Made by a program: the position numbers and the translations under genes. Of a stretch of DNA of 64,000 nucleotides, positions 24,717-35,009 are shown piece by piece. Position 1 is the first letter of the stretch, and each line of letters begins with the position of its first letter. The notes beneath the pieces are model-generated. The model made no database searches. It saw only the letters and a program-made list of their open reading frames with translations, and had not been told where the DNA came from. The DNA comes from Cyanoderma ruficeps (Eukaryota; Chordata; Aves; Passeriformes; Timaliidae), in NCBI GenBank assembly GCA_008694505.1, contig VZDJ01001247.1:871050-935049 (forward strand), given 5' to 3'.

Positions 24717-26819
24717 GCTGAAAAACCTTAAAAGTATTGAGTTTGCTATGGAAAAGGTCCAAAGAGATTTCAAATGTTTTTGGTCAAAGCCAAGATTACC
24801 AATTTTGAAATAAAATATACTGAAAAGTGCAAATTATTCAACATCCATTGAATCTGGGCTTCATTGAAAAGAAAAGTGGCACTTGAAAAGGTCAATACAT
24901 GAGTGCCTGGGATTTTCATGAGGAATTTTATGTTTATTATTGAATGACCAAGACTTTTCCAAGTATGCCTCTGAAGTATCATATCCAGGATTTACTGGGA
25001 TCAGTAGTTGTTGAATTATCCAATTCCTGACTTAAAAAAGGTAAAACTTGCAAAAAACCAAACAGAGAAAAATAAGTTAAATAAAAAGTATTTCCTTCTA
25101 TAGGATTTTACAGAACTTTCTTTTAGGCTTTAATTTCTTTTCCTTTTAACATGTGCTGCAGATCCCTTCAAAAATGTTCCCTCCCCAGAATAAACACGTA
25201 ATATAAAAATGAGGAAAATTTCTTAAAAGATCTTTACCCTTAGTCCTACAAAGCTGTGTTTCTCCAGAGAATTATTAACAGTGGGATATAAAAAGGGTCT
25301 GAGCTCTTAAAAGTAACTTAAGGGCTCTTGTACCACGCAGCCAAACCTGGTGTTACTCTGCAGTTCCTTCTTATTACGTAAAAGAAAGTTGTTTTTCCCC
25401 CACAGTTTTTCTCTTCAGATATTCTTCCAGCAGCAATATTTTCCTGCTGGAGCCTGGAGCTCTTTTGAAAATGTATTTATTATTGCTGTGCTTATTGTTT
25501 ATTTATTATCCTAATAAACATTTCTTTATGATACATCTTTGTTCCTCTTTTGCTTTACCCTCAAGACTGTGCTGCAGCATTTCGCAGTAGGAATTGACCT
25601 TGAAATTCTTCTCTTCCAAAATAAAATTCACCATTTTTCACATAGAAAGAAGGAAAATAAAATATTTTGTAACTACAGTAGCAAAACACTTCTTCTTCTC
25701 AAATATTTTCCTTATTTTTATTCTTTCTTCTTCTTTTCCTGGAAACATTTAAGAATAAATTTGCCCGACAATTAAGAACAATCTGGGGGTAGTTTGTATG
25801 TTAATGAACATAACTGCATGAAGCTGTAGGAACTCCCACTTTGCCTGTTCACTCCATGAATTTTAACAGCTATAAAAACTTCACCTTGGAAGATATCCAG
25901 GCCTTTACTAATAACAACCTCAGCAAGAAGTATTTTTCCCTGTTCAAAATCAATTACTTTTGTTTGTTTTTCACTTACCTATCAAGGAGAGGTTGTCTCT
26001 TTTTTTTAACAAAGTTTTCCTGACATTTCCCTAATTTCTACTGGGTTTTTTTTAGCAAAGTAATCCTGAAGAGATTTTTTTTTTAAATATATATATTTTA
26101 TTTTCCCCAGGGAGAGATTGTCTTGGCATTTTCTCACTTTTTATTAAAGGAATTTCTTGATGATGCAATGCTTTTGTCTGGATTGAGCCTTTATGCACGC
26201 TCTCCGTATTTTAGCACACAGGCTGTAAATTAAGGAGTGCATAATTCACCTCAGACCTGAGGCTGACAGCATTTTATGGGTCTTACATCGTGTGCCACAT
26301 CTGCCAGGCTCTTTCCCATTCTTCCCATCCCACTGTGCTCCCCCTCAACAGTTTATGAGAGGAAATAAAGAAATTTTAGGGGTTGGAAACCTTCCTAGAG
26401 TAGGAGAGTGTAATTATCTCCCTGGGGATTTAGCAAGGACAGCAGGCTAAAACACTCCTGTCGAGGTGCCATATTAACTTTAACAACTGCATGTGGCCAG
26501 ATCCATAACATATTTTTCCAATGGACGAACAGTTTGTTGGAATGTCTGACCCAAGTGAACTGGCAGAACAACACTGGAGCGCCCCTGGTGATTTCCCAAT
26601 GCACAGCTCAATAAAAACAACACCGAACCCTTGGATATTGCCTGCAGGTTACATCCTTATAGTGCTGTAGGATAAAAATTATTCCACACGGGGGAAACAA
26701 ATCCAAAGAAGGTCAGATGGGCATCTAATTCCATCTAATTCCGTCGGGATTGTTCACCATACACAGCAGGGACACATGGAAATGGGGGCAGCAGGTGGAA
26801 GAATAGAATTCTCTCCCTC
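24717..26819. other. Unassigned AT-rich DNA
   Basis: No recognised element. A TATAAAAAGGG word at about 25287 followed by promoter-like sequence was considered as an LTR and not called. Many T-rich tracts around 25700-26110. Confidence 0.5.
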
Positions 26820-27337
26820 TACACAGGCGAGACTCCAATTGCTGCGTCCAGGCCTGGGGTCATGAGCACAGGAAGGACATGGAACTGCTGGAGCAAGTCC
26901 AGAGGAGACCAGGAGGATGTTCCAAGGGCTGGAGCACCTTTGCTATGGAGACAGGCTGGAAGAGTTAGAATAGTTCAGTCTGGAGAAGAGAAGGTTCTGG
27001 AGACACCTGAAGACCCCTTCTAATGCCTGAAGGAGACACAAAAAAGATGGAGAGAGACAATTTGCAAGGGATGGAGTGACAAGACAAGGGGGAATGGACT
27101 CAATTTGTCAGAGAGTAGGGTTAGATGGGATACACAAAAGAAATCCCTGAGGGTGGGGAGGCCCTGGGTAGCCAGAGAAGCTGTGGCTGCCCCTGGATCC
27201 CTGGAAGTGTCCAAGGCCAGGTTGGACAGGACTTGGAGCAACCTGGGCTAGTGGAAGGTGTCCCTGCCCATGGCAGGGGGTGGCACTGGATGGGCTTTAA
27301 GGTTCTTTCCAACCCAAACTACTCTGAGATTCTGGGA
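26820..27337 (+). mobile_element. CR1 LINE with ORF2 tail and 3' UTR
   Basis: About 520 bp, among the longest CR1 copies here. The left part corresponds to the C-terminal end of ORF2 (the stretch encoding KDMELLEQVQRRPGG, readable with frame changes). The middle holds AATGGACTCAATTTGTCAGA. The right part carries the GGTGGGGAGGCCCTGG to CTCTGAGATTCTGGG 3' end. The block around the CCTGTGAGGG landmark has a small deletion (CCCTGGGTAGCCAGAG instead of the longer form in other copies). Confidence 0.95.
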
Positions 27338-28529
27338 TTTCATGGCTCAGCTCCTTAGCACCAGATTGGTGCTGGAGGTGCTCAGCACCCACCTCAGTGG
27401 CTGCAGTTCCCCTTTGCCTGAGTTCAGGAGGATTTTCCCTTTTCCTTTGGGACACCCTGGCAAACACGGAGCCTTTCAGCCCACGCCACTCCCCTCTCTG
27501 CCAGCACCAAGACATTCCCAGGGCTGGGTTCCCACCCCGTGTGCTGCAGCTCCTGCCAGGCTGCTCAGGGAGCCCGGGCAGCTCTGCACACACCTCCTGC
27601 CGATTGCTCCTTTGGGAGCAAGCAGGAGCCTGAGGCTGCACAGACAAACCAAGAGCTGCTTTGGCAGGAACCCCAAGGACAGGCAGTGTCCAGTGGGGCA
27701 GACTGTGGCATCCTGCAGTTGGCAGCTGGACAATGGGGGTTGCCAAGCACGGCCTCTCTCAGGCTCGCTGGCTCAGGAGATTTTCACCCAGGCAGCAAGA
27801 GCTGAGGGCACTCCTTCCTGCAGAGATGCTGCAGAATGATCTCTGTGCCAGGGCAGCTCTCTAGGAGGAGAACTGGACACAAATAAAGGGGTTTTTGCAT
27901 CAAACAAAGGCCTTGTGCCACAAGTCACAGGGACTTGGTGTCCCCACCCCCCTCCCGGCCCAGGCAGCGCCTTTCTCCTCCGCCCCACCCGCCCACACTG
28001 CACTGCCCCGGGAACCAAAAGGCTTCAGCCTTCAGGATTTCCCCCAAATCAACGGCTGCAGTGCAATGAAAACAACAAGCACTTTGGATTTATCAATTCA
28101 ATCATTTTATTTCAATGAAAGCATCTTATCTGACCTGTTCTGACTTAGCAAAAGCTACAGCTCAACTGCCTAAGGAACATATTCCAGAGGAACATATTCC
28201 AGACCAAGTGCTGAATAAGATTATCTACGAGAAACAAAGAGCTTCCTACCACTTTTCTTTACATACAATTGTCTAGTTTAAATATTCAGAGGTCTTTAGC
28301 TTATACACTTGGCTTTCTTATGGCACTGCCTGTTCTGAACCCCAGGTTGTAATTTATGAATTAAACAGGAAGAGAAGCCACGAGTTAACCTTTATACTGT
28401 TACCTTAAATTCTAGCAGCAAGCTCTACTAACATCTACTCCTACTTTAACCTACAGAATTTATCTCTATTAATTCTTCTACTTCTGCTTCTCAAATTCTT
28501 GAGGCAGCAGCTACGATGGCACCTCAGTC
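27338..28529. other. GC-rich patch followed by AT-rich DNA
   Basis: Positions 27340-28060 are much richer in G+C than anything nearby and stay open in several frames on both strands (for example 27258-27839 plus, 27297-27746 minus). High GC alone would lengthen chance frames, and the plus frame starts inside the CR1, so neither is called a gene. An AATAAA word occurs at about 27881. Positions 28174-28203 hold two tandem copies of a 15-bp unit starting GGAACATATTCC. The remainder is AT-rich and unassigned. Confidence 0.5.
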
Positions 28530-28650
28530 ATGAACCTCCCGGCCCTCCAGTAGATGGACACTGCCACTGAGCTTGGTGCTGTCTACAAAACGACTGAGGG
28601 TGCCTTGATTGTCTCGTCCAGGTCCTTCATGAAGATGTTCATGCTATGGT
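28530..28650 (-). mobile_element. CR1 ORF2 fragment, reverse-transcriptase palm region
   Basis: On the minus strand the order is an IFM-DLDE-like segment, a -APS- segment, a stop where the FADD motif should be, then TKL- and LEGRE-like remnants. This is the region around the catalytic FADD box of the CR1 reverse transcriptase, with point changes and shifts that destroy it. Only about 120 bp survive. It sits directly upstream of the retroviral integrase remnant but runs the other way. Confidence 0.65.
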
Positions 28651-28829
28651 CAGGGTTACTCCAGCCAGAATCCTCTCTTGCTTTGCCTCCTGGGTGTTAT
28701 ATCATCAGCAGTGTGAGGCCATGGTGGGATGGCCTCTATGACTGGAGCCCTGGAATGAGGCGTCTGAGGCTCCAGAACGCCCTGCACAGAGCCCTGAGTG
28801 CCCTCCCCAAGGGGCACAGCTCATGCTTA

Positions 28830-29341
28830 CCTCATGCTATGGCCCGTAACACCATTCTAGGCCTTGAAAAGCAGGTCCTTTGGAGGCATGGTACCCCTGA
28901 GAGGAGTGAGTCAGACAATGGGACTCATTTCAAGAATAGCCTTATCAACACCTGGGCTAGGTGTACCATATCCCCTACCATGCACCAGCTGGACTATTCA
29001 ATGGACTATTAAAAACCACCTTGAAAGCATTGGGTGGGGGATCTTTCAAGAACTGGGAGCAGCATCTGGCAAAGGCCACCTGGTTAGTTAACACTCGAGA
29101 TTCCACCAACAGAGCAGGCCTTGCCCAGTCTGAACTCCTGCATACAGTAGATGGAGATAAAGTCCCTGTAGTACATGTCAGAGGTTTGTTAGGGAAGACA
29201 GTTTGGATCAGTTCTGCCTCAAGTACAGACAAACCCATCCGTGGGATTGTCTTTGCTCAGGCACCAGGTTGTACATGGTGGGTAATGCAGAAAGGTGGAA
29301 CAACACGATGTGTACCTCAGGGAGATCTGATTCTTGGATGA
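28830..29341 (+). pseudogene. Endogenous retrovirus pol remnant: integrase core and C-terminus
   Basis: The DNA encodes the second half of a retroviral integrase of a family widespread in bird genomes, probably ERVL-like. From 28830 the frame reads through ARNTILGLEKQ to the SDNGTHF box, whose aspartate (codon 28914-28916) is the second catalytic acid. Around 28953-28961 the reading frame shifts. The new frame carries HIPYHAPA and NGLLKTTL, but the short segment that should hold the catalytic glutamate between them is missing. It then stays open through the C-terminal domain to QGDLILG and a stop at 29341. The first catalytic aspartate and the zinc-binding N-terminus are absent. Frame break and lost glutamate make it non-functional. 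No LTR with this orientation and family is adjacent. Family-level placement is an inference from motif patterns. Confidence 0.85.
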
Positions 29342-29566
29342 GATTTTTTTTTCCTTCCACCATAGTTAAGAATGTCATCATTTGCCCCTTTATAATGCAG
29401 AGTAAACCACAGGAGAACTCACAAGGATCAGGGGCCAAAGGAAAAATCTCCAGTGATGAGCTGTTGGAATACAATTTCAAAAATTGCTGAAATGTTCACA
29501 TAGCTCCAACTGCAACTGGGAAATTACAAGAGGAAATAATGGTGAATATTCCAGTGGAGGAGGGTG

Positions 29567-29806
29567 GGGATAGATGGTCTACTGGGAAGGGATTGTTCCC
29601 TGTGAGGGTGGGGAGGCCCTGGCACAGGGTGCCCAGAGAAAGCTGTGGCTACCCCTAGATCCCTGGAACTGTCCAAGGCCAGGCTGGACGAGGCATGGAG
29701 CACCCTGGGATAATGAAAGGTGTCCCTGCCCATGGCAGAAAGTGTCACAGGATGGGCTTTAAATGTTCTTTCCAATCCAAATCACTCCCTGATTCCAGGA
29801 TTCTCT
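29567..29806 (+). mobile_element. CR1 LINE, 3' end fragment
   Basis: Starts in GATAGATGGTCTACTGGGAAGG and runs through all 3' UTR landmarks to a tail degraded to CCAGGATTCTCTGG. About 225 bp after the integrase remnant, in the same orientation. The intervening 29342-29566 holds no recognisable LTR. Confidence 0.94.
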
Positions 29807-31979
29807 GGTTCTACAAACTACTGTGAAACCTTTCACATCCTGCTTAGAGATCCAAAGGATAATATTGATGTATTTATGTATGTTAGAATTTTGTCATGGC
29901 TGGGCAAGAGAAGGAGATTCCTCTAAAATGAAATATTGCCATCTAAAAATCTTTGAATATAAACATTTGATATGTGGCATCTACAAATGATGACTGTGAA
30001 TTCAGTTACATGTCACATTTTCCACTCTTAATTTAGCAAATCATATTTAAATGAGAGTGAATTTACTTGACAAATTCTAACACTGAAATTTCTTGAAAGT
30101 CAGAATAGAAAATAAGTAGTATTTAACTCCCCAAAAGATGACGTGTAATTATATTTCATAATTCAAATTATAAACACATAAAAGTAGAAGAATCCACTGA
30201 AGAAAATTAGTAAGAACACAACAATATCACCTAAAATTAAGACATAAAGCAAAGGTCCATTGAAACTGTTTTATATTTCCTTTAATGGGTCAGACAGATC
30301 AGCTGCAGGTCATGTTTTTAATGCATCAGGCACAGTGCATGTTCATGATGACATTTTCAGGGTTCCATGGCTTCCTTCATTTTGAATGTCAGAAATAGCC
30401 GTTCTAATGGGGACGTCCAGAGCCTTTCCTTGGCAGCCAGGTCCCCAGCCATGGTGATAAAAAAAGATCCAGCCTTCCTCAGGGGGAACCACAGAGTTGC
30501 AACAGTATCGGGGTTAATTGTCTGAATTATTGGGACACTTTTTCATGAGCTTAAGTTATTAAAATGGGATGCACTGAACTTTAGATGCCAAATTTGGGCT
30601 AAAAATACAAGCTGAGCATAGGCTAAAAAAACAATGTTTAAAATGTCTCTGATCATGGAGTTTTATAAGAGAAAAAGCATGAAAGATTAAATCTGGGATT
30701 CTTTCAGAATTCTCCTCTGGAGCACAAACCTTCCAGCAGGCAAGAATCTTCCAAGTGGTAGATCTGAGATTTCCCAGTTCTGGATAATTTTTCTCTGCTA
30801 CTCTCAATATATTTGGGGGGAACAAAGGGAATTGGAGGGGGAAAATAAGAGAGGGAAGAGAGGAAAATATTTTAGTTTCTTTCAATCCTTCTCCACCCCA
30901 CATCCAAAGTATTTCCAAATGAACACAAAATTTAGGCTAGATTATTTGGGCTTGGCACAAAATTATGGAATTTTAGGATTATTTCTCAAATTCCATGGAG
31001 AAAAATGTGTGCATGTGTATGTGCATGCTTGAGATGCCTTCAGTGTAAAAGGAAGGCACTGAACTGAAAAGGGATTTATCTTCCTCTGCTCCTGGGTGAT
31101 CTGGGGAAAAGATGTGTCCTCACAGGCAAGCAAGTGAAAACTGGAGCTTATTTTTAATTATACCAAAAGAAAACAGGGAAAAGCAGCTGAATTCCTGAAG
31201 GAACCATGTGAGGAAGCACTGCCTAGAAGAAAAAGAGCTTCCCTGAAAACAAACCTCAAGTTCTCCAGAGAATCCGTGTGGTGTCTGCACAGCTGCAGAC
31301 AGTTTTCATCTATGAGCTTGGAAGAGATCTCTGTTTCTTACACAAAATTAGGAGATTTGGGGTTCAGTATTTAGAGTCAGCTGGTATGTGAAATGATTTT
31401 TTGTCTCAGTTCCCCACTCCTTTAAGGCCTTTCTAAAATTATCAGGAAACATGGCCTTGCTCTAGGGAACAATTACGAGGCTTTCCAAGAGAAAAGGGGA
31501 TGGTGGTAAGAATCAAAAGGAATATAGTCAGCAATTACTCAGCCAGACTCCCCCATTGAAGGGTCATTCCAGCTGGCAGTCAGGCTCTTTAATGGCAGCA
31601 AAGGCTGGAGCTAAGGCTGGCTAGGATTCAAGCAGGAAAGGTAAAATTCAGCTCAGGTGTGACAACACCTACTGCAAACTTCCAAGCTGGAAGTGTCCTC
31701 TCCAGCCACACAAAACACCTATTTGGACTTTTTTTCCCCTATTCTCAGTACAGTTCCCTGCTTTTCAAGACTTCCAGCAGAGTCCAAAATGAGCAGTCAC
31801 ACCATTTCTCACAAGTTCTCTTTACTGCCACTCCCTTCCTACTCAGACTCCGCCTCTTGCTAAGGCTGTCCCAAAAAAATGTTTAAGAACAATTCCATTT
31901 CTTCCTGACACTGAGCAAATCACACTCACCCTTCCATCTATCAGAGCTTGGCAGATGAAGGCTGAGAACATTCATCAAC
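29807..31979. other. Unassigned AT-rich DNA
   Basis: No recognised transposon. Positions 30816-30855 carry several G-runs on the plus strand (GGGGGG, GGG, GGGGG, GGG), but the last spacer is long, so quadruplex potential is weak. Frames at 30559-30918 (-) and 30832-31032 (+) overlap and lack domains. Confidence 0.5.
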
Positions 31980-32227
31980 ACAGTTGAGCCCAGGTGACCA
32001 AAGGGACACCCTCAAGCCATGTGACATAAATAAAAGCTTGAGGAAAGGAAGACCAAAAGGGATCTCCATGGTTAAGCAAAGCCTACAGGTGCTGAGGCTC
32101 TGTCCTTCAGGAAGAGCTTGGATATTTGCCTGCTGAGGGGAAGTAGTGAATTGATTCCCTTTTCTTCTTTGTGTTCCCAGCTGTAGCTTTCCTGTTAAAC
32201 AGTCATTGTGTCACTAGTCTCAACCCT
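31980..32227 (+). mobile_element. ERVL-like LTR, 3'-truncated
   Basis: The order CCATGTGACATAAATAAAAG, GCCTGCTGAGGGGAAGTAGT, GAATTGATTCCC and CCTGTTAAACAGTC matches the promoter-to-R part of an abundant bird ERVL-type LTR. Similarity ends at TCTCAACCCT (32227), where an antisense CR1 begins two bases later, so the LTR 3' end is missing. The left edge is indistinct. Confidence 0.65.
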
Positions 32228-32228
32228 A

Positions 32229-32625
32229 GAATTCCAGAACAGTTTGGATTGGAGGGCACCTCACAGAGAATCCACTTCCACCCCCTGGCATGGACAAGGA
32301 CACCTTCCACTAGTCCAGGGTGTTCCAAGCCCCATCCAACCTGGCCTTGGACAATTCCAGGCATCCAGGACTGGCCACACCTTCTCATGGGGAAGAATTT
32401 CTTCCTAATATCCAGTCTAAACCCACCTTCTTTCACCTTAAAGCCATTTCCCCTTGTCATGTCACTCCAGGTCCTTGTCCAAAGTTCATTTCCATCTCTC
32501 CTGGAGCCCCTTTAGGCACTGGAAAGAGCTCTGAGGCTAGTAGGTAGTTGGTAGGCCCGCTACCTTCTCTTCTCTAGATGAACACCGCCAGCTCTTCCAG
32601 CCTGGCTCCAGAGCAGAAGGGCTCT
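32229..32625 (-). mobile_element. CR1 LINE, antisense fragment
   Basis: Starts with the complement of a degraded tail (AGAATTCCAGAACAGTTTGG), passes the complements of the CCATGGCAGGGGGTGG, GGATCCCTGG and GGAAGAATTTC-type landmarks, and continues beyond the usual truncation point through CCACCTTCTTTCACCTTAAAG and CCCCTTGTCATG to a block near AGCTCTTCCAGCCTGG. The interval 32530-32570 is poorly conserved. Confidence 0.92.
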
Positions 32626-32636
32626 AACAAGAAGTG

Positions 32637-32687
32637 CCTTCCTTCCTTCCTTCCTTCCTTCCTTCCTTCCTTCCTTCCTTCCTTCCT
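32637..32687. repeat. (CCTT)n microsatellite with assembly gap
   Basis: Fifty-one bases of perfect CCTT repeat that run straight into 15 N (32688-32702). True length is unknown because the array meets the gap. After the gap the sequence resumes with ATCCATCCCATGG, which may be a related decayed CCAT repeat. Confidence 0.97.
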
Positions 32688-32702
32688 NNNNNNNNNNNNN
32701 NN
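32688..32702. other. Assembly gap of 15 N
   Basis: Unresolved bases at the right end of the CCTT repeat. Frames reported across it are not meaningful. Confidence 0.99.
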
Positions 32703-34351
32703 ATCCATCCCATGGGAGAGGGGAGAGGGAGAGATTCAGGGCAAGTGTTTAGCTTTCTACTCCTCTCCCTCCTGCACATTTGCTGTGCTTCTAGGTTGCA
32801 AAGGCAGCCTGTACATGGAAAACACATGGAAAACACATGGACATTGATTCCCAAACTGCTGATATAACTCAGAATTCTCAGTCCTTCTTGTTTGTCTTTG
32901 CACTCTTGTTTGCTCTCAGTCTATTTGTTCCTTGTTTACTGAAACTGATAAACTCATGTGAACAGGGGGTAAAAGAAACAGAAGAATGATATGGGAGTTT
33001 GCGAGAATCCTTTGAAAGAAATGCCACTGGTATAAGAGTGTAGGAGGTTCCCTTTGTTCCTGCTGAAAAAATGAAACTGGAGTGAAGAACATCCAGATTT
33101 CATAGCAAAAATCCTCATGTACAGTTCTTGTGCAGAGACAGTAAATCCTGGCCCTGGGCAACTACTACAGGAATAAGAGTGAGGAGTCCTAGTCCAGTGC
33201 CTCAGCTCATCCAAATGGCTCCTCCAGGAGCACACAGGGAAGAGGAGGAGCAGCAAGACCATGGCCCTGGGCTGGCTGAAAGGGCACTCCTGGGCCCATG
33301 GGCAGAGTGGGGGTACATGAAAACCATCAGGCTCACAAATTCCTGCCTCAGGACTCATTAGGAATTAATTGTCTGGATATGTCACTGCATTGATGCCTCC
33401 AGGCCAAGCACCGCCCCTTCTGTGCTGCCCAGATTTTGAGGCCTATAACATGTGGTCAGAGCAGGGAAAGAGAACATTTCCTAGGAGACCAGGAAAAAAA
33501 AAGTACATTGATATTTTATTTAAGTGTCTCTATAATACACGTTAACATCAGCACTTGAAAGCAAACAGACCAAAGATACTTTGTATTTTATAAAGAAACA
33601 CGCGCTTAAGAAGGAGCAACCATATTTGCTTCTCTGAACATTAAATAGGTTACAGAGTAACACAATGGAGGGCTTTTCCCCCCAGATTTAACAGTCACAG
33701 TCCACAGCTGTGATACCATTGACTGCAGTGGGAGTTTTATTTGGAAATATTTTGAAGGCTCCGGGAGTACTCAGCAGCTTTTCCTAAGAGATCTCCTGCA
33801 GACACTTTTAGGGCACACTTTAGGAGAAATCCTTTTCCTCTTTATGCCCATGCAGCCCATGGCATTGCTGGTGATTTACAGATCTTCTAAACAGGAAAAG
33901 TCCTGTTCCAAGGCACCCCTCAGCACAGGCTTCCCCACACAACTCCCAGGGCATGTGAAGAAAGGACAGTTCTCTAGTCCCAGTGCCTTCCCCTGTCTGT
34001 CCGTGCCTGAGTTAGCCTGTGTGTAAATCACCAGCTGCTGATGAGGACTTCAGGTCCACAACAGACGCATTTCAAGGAGTTTTCACTTAGAACAGCCTGA
34101 AATTCCAGGAGCCTGGGCTGTGCCCACCCTCTGCCAGCCCAACCCCACCTTGCTCCTCCACATCCCAGGCAGACAGACTCCACTGAGGAGAAGTCATTTA
34201 TACCCAGTTAAAACAGGTGTGGATGTTAAGAAATAAAAACAAATGAAACCAAGGCCTCCCACTGCCCGCACTCTCCTCACATCCCTCTGTTCCCACCTCC
34301 TGCCCTGAGGGCAGGAGGGGTGGGACCGGGACGGTGTCATGTGAGCAGCGC
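32703..34351. other. Unassigned DNA
   Basis: No recognised element. Moderate GC between 33160 and 33440 and again after 34080. Frames at 32954-33358 (-) and 33128-33361 (+) overlap each other and lack domains. Confidence 0.5.
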
Positions 34352-35009
34352 CTGGATCATCCAGGCAGCATCTGGATCCTGTGGGAAATGTCTGGATCCT
34401 GTGGTCAGTGCGTGGATCCTACGGGCAGGGCCGGAACTCTGTGGGCAGTGCCTGGATCCTGTGGGCAGCACCTGTGTGAGAAACGACGCTCACTTTTAAA
34501 ATTTCAAAGGTTTATTAAGCCTTAATAAAATACAACAAAGGACTGAAAAAGGACAGCACAGTAGGAGCGAGTGAGCTGGCAGCCACAAGCTCACCTACAA
34601 AATGGCTGCTCCACCTTTTATATCCCGGGGGGTTGAATCAGGCAACCCTGGCCCCTCCCAAGGTCTGTCAGTCAACTGTTCTTGGCCATCCATTGGTGGA
34701 GGCTGCTTTCTTTGCCACTTGATTGGCGGTCAGGGGTTGCCATGCCACGCCCCCTGGTACCGAGCCTTCCCCATTCCCAGCTGCCCCATGCCAGGGGCAC
34801 AGGCACGGCCCTCCCTCCTCCTGTCCCCACTGCCAAGGCTGTCCCTGGGCAAACATGGGGGGAAAGGGGACTGTGGGGTGGACAGAGGACTTCCACATCA
34901 CAATAACATAGCCATACATCAATAAAACTTCACGTAATATTCATTCCTTAACTGGGAGAGCCAGCCATCACGTTACCTATCTATAACACCTGGGTCAGGT
35001 GAGCAGCTC
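34352..35009. repeat. 20-bp minisatellite, split by an LTR
   Basis: Six head-to-tail 20-bp units lie at 34352-34471 with the consensus CTGGATCCTGTGGGCAGTGC. Units 2, 3 and 6 are closest to it, while units 1, 4 and 5 are diverged. The array is interrupted at 34475 by an LTR. On the far side a seventh, diverged unit (34990-35009, beginning CTGGGTCAGG) continues in phase. The part between 34475 and 34988 belongs to the LTR. Confidence 0.85.
34475..34988 (-). mobile_element. Solo LTR, 514 bp, antisense
   Basis: The plus-strand ends are TGTGAGAAACG at 34475 and TATAACA at 34988, giving canonical TG...CA termini on the minus strand. CCTG flanks both sides (34471-34474 and 34989-34992), a 4-bp target duplication. 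On the minus strand a TATA box (TATAAAA, complement of 34616-34622) precedes an AATAAA signal (complement of 34511-34516) by about 100 bp. No primer site or polypurine tract adjoins, so it is a solo LTR. A 4-bp duplication is usual for ERV1/gammaretrovirus-like elements, though CACCTG on the left versus ACACCTG on the right leaves 4-6 bp possible. Open frames inside it are GC-driven. Confidence 0.85.

Noticed and set aside
25280..25400. Possible LTR promoter (TATAAAAAGGG followed by CTTGTACCACG)
   Set aside because: No AATAAA signal at a suitable distance, no TG/CA ends and no second copy in the window.
27258..27839. 193-codon plus-strand frame
   Set aside because: It starts inside a CR1 3' end, a frame of 149 codons is open on the other strand, and the product shows no domain. 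High GC explains its length.
30816..30855. G-quadruplex
   Set aside because: Four G-runs are present, but one spacer is about 11 bases, longer than the usual limit. Left as a weak note only.
34352..34471. CRISPR-like array of short direct repeats
   Set aside because: Units are contiguous 20-mers without unique spacers, in vertebrate DNA. It is a minisatellite.
34602..34925. 107-codon frame and several others on both strands
   Set aside because: They lie within the U3 part of the 514-bp LTR and follow its GC content.
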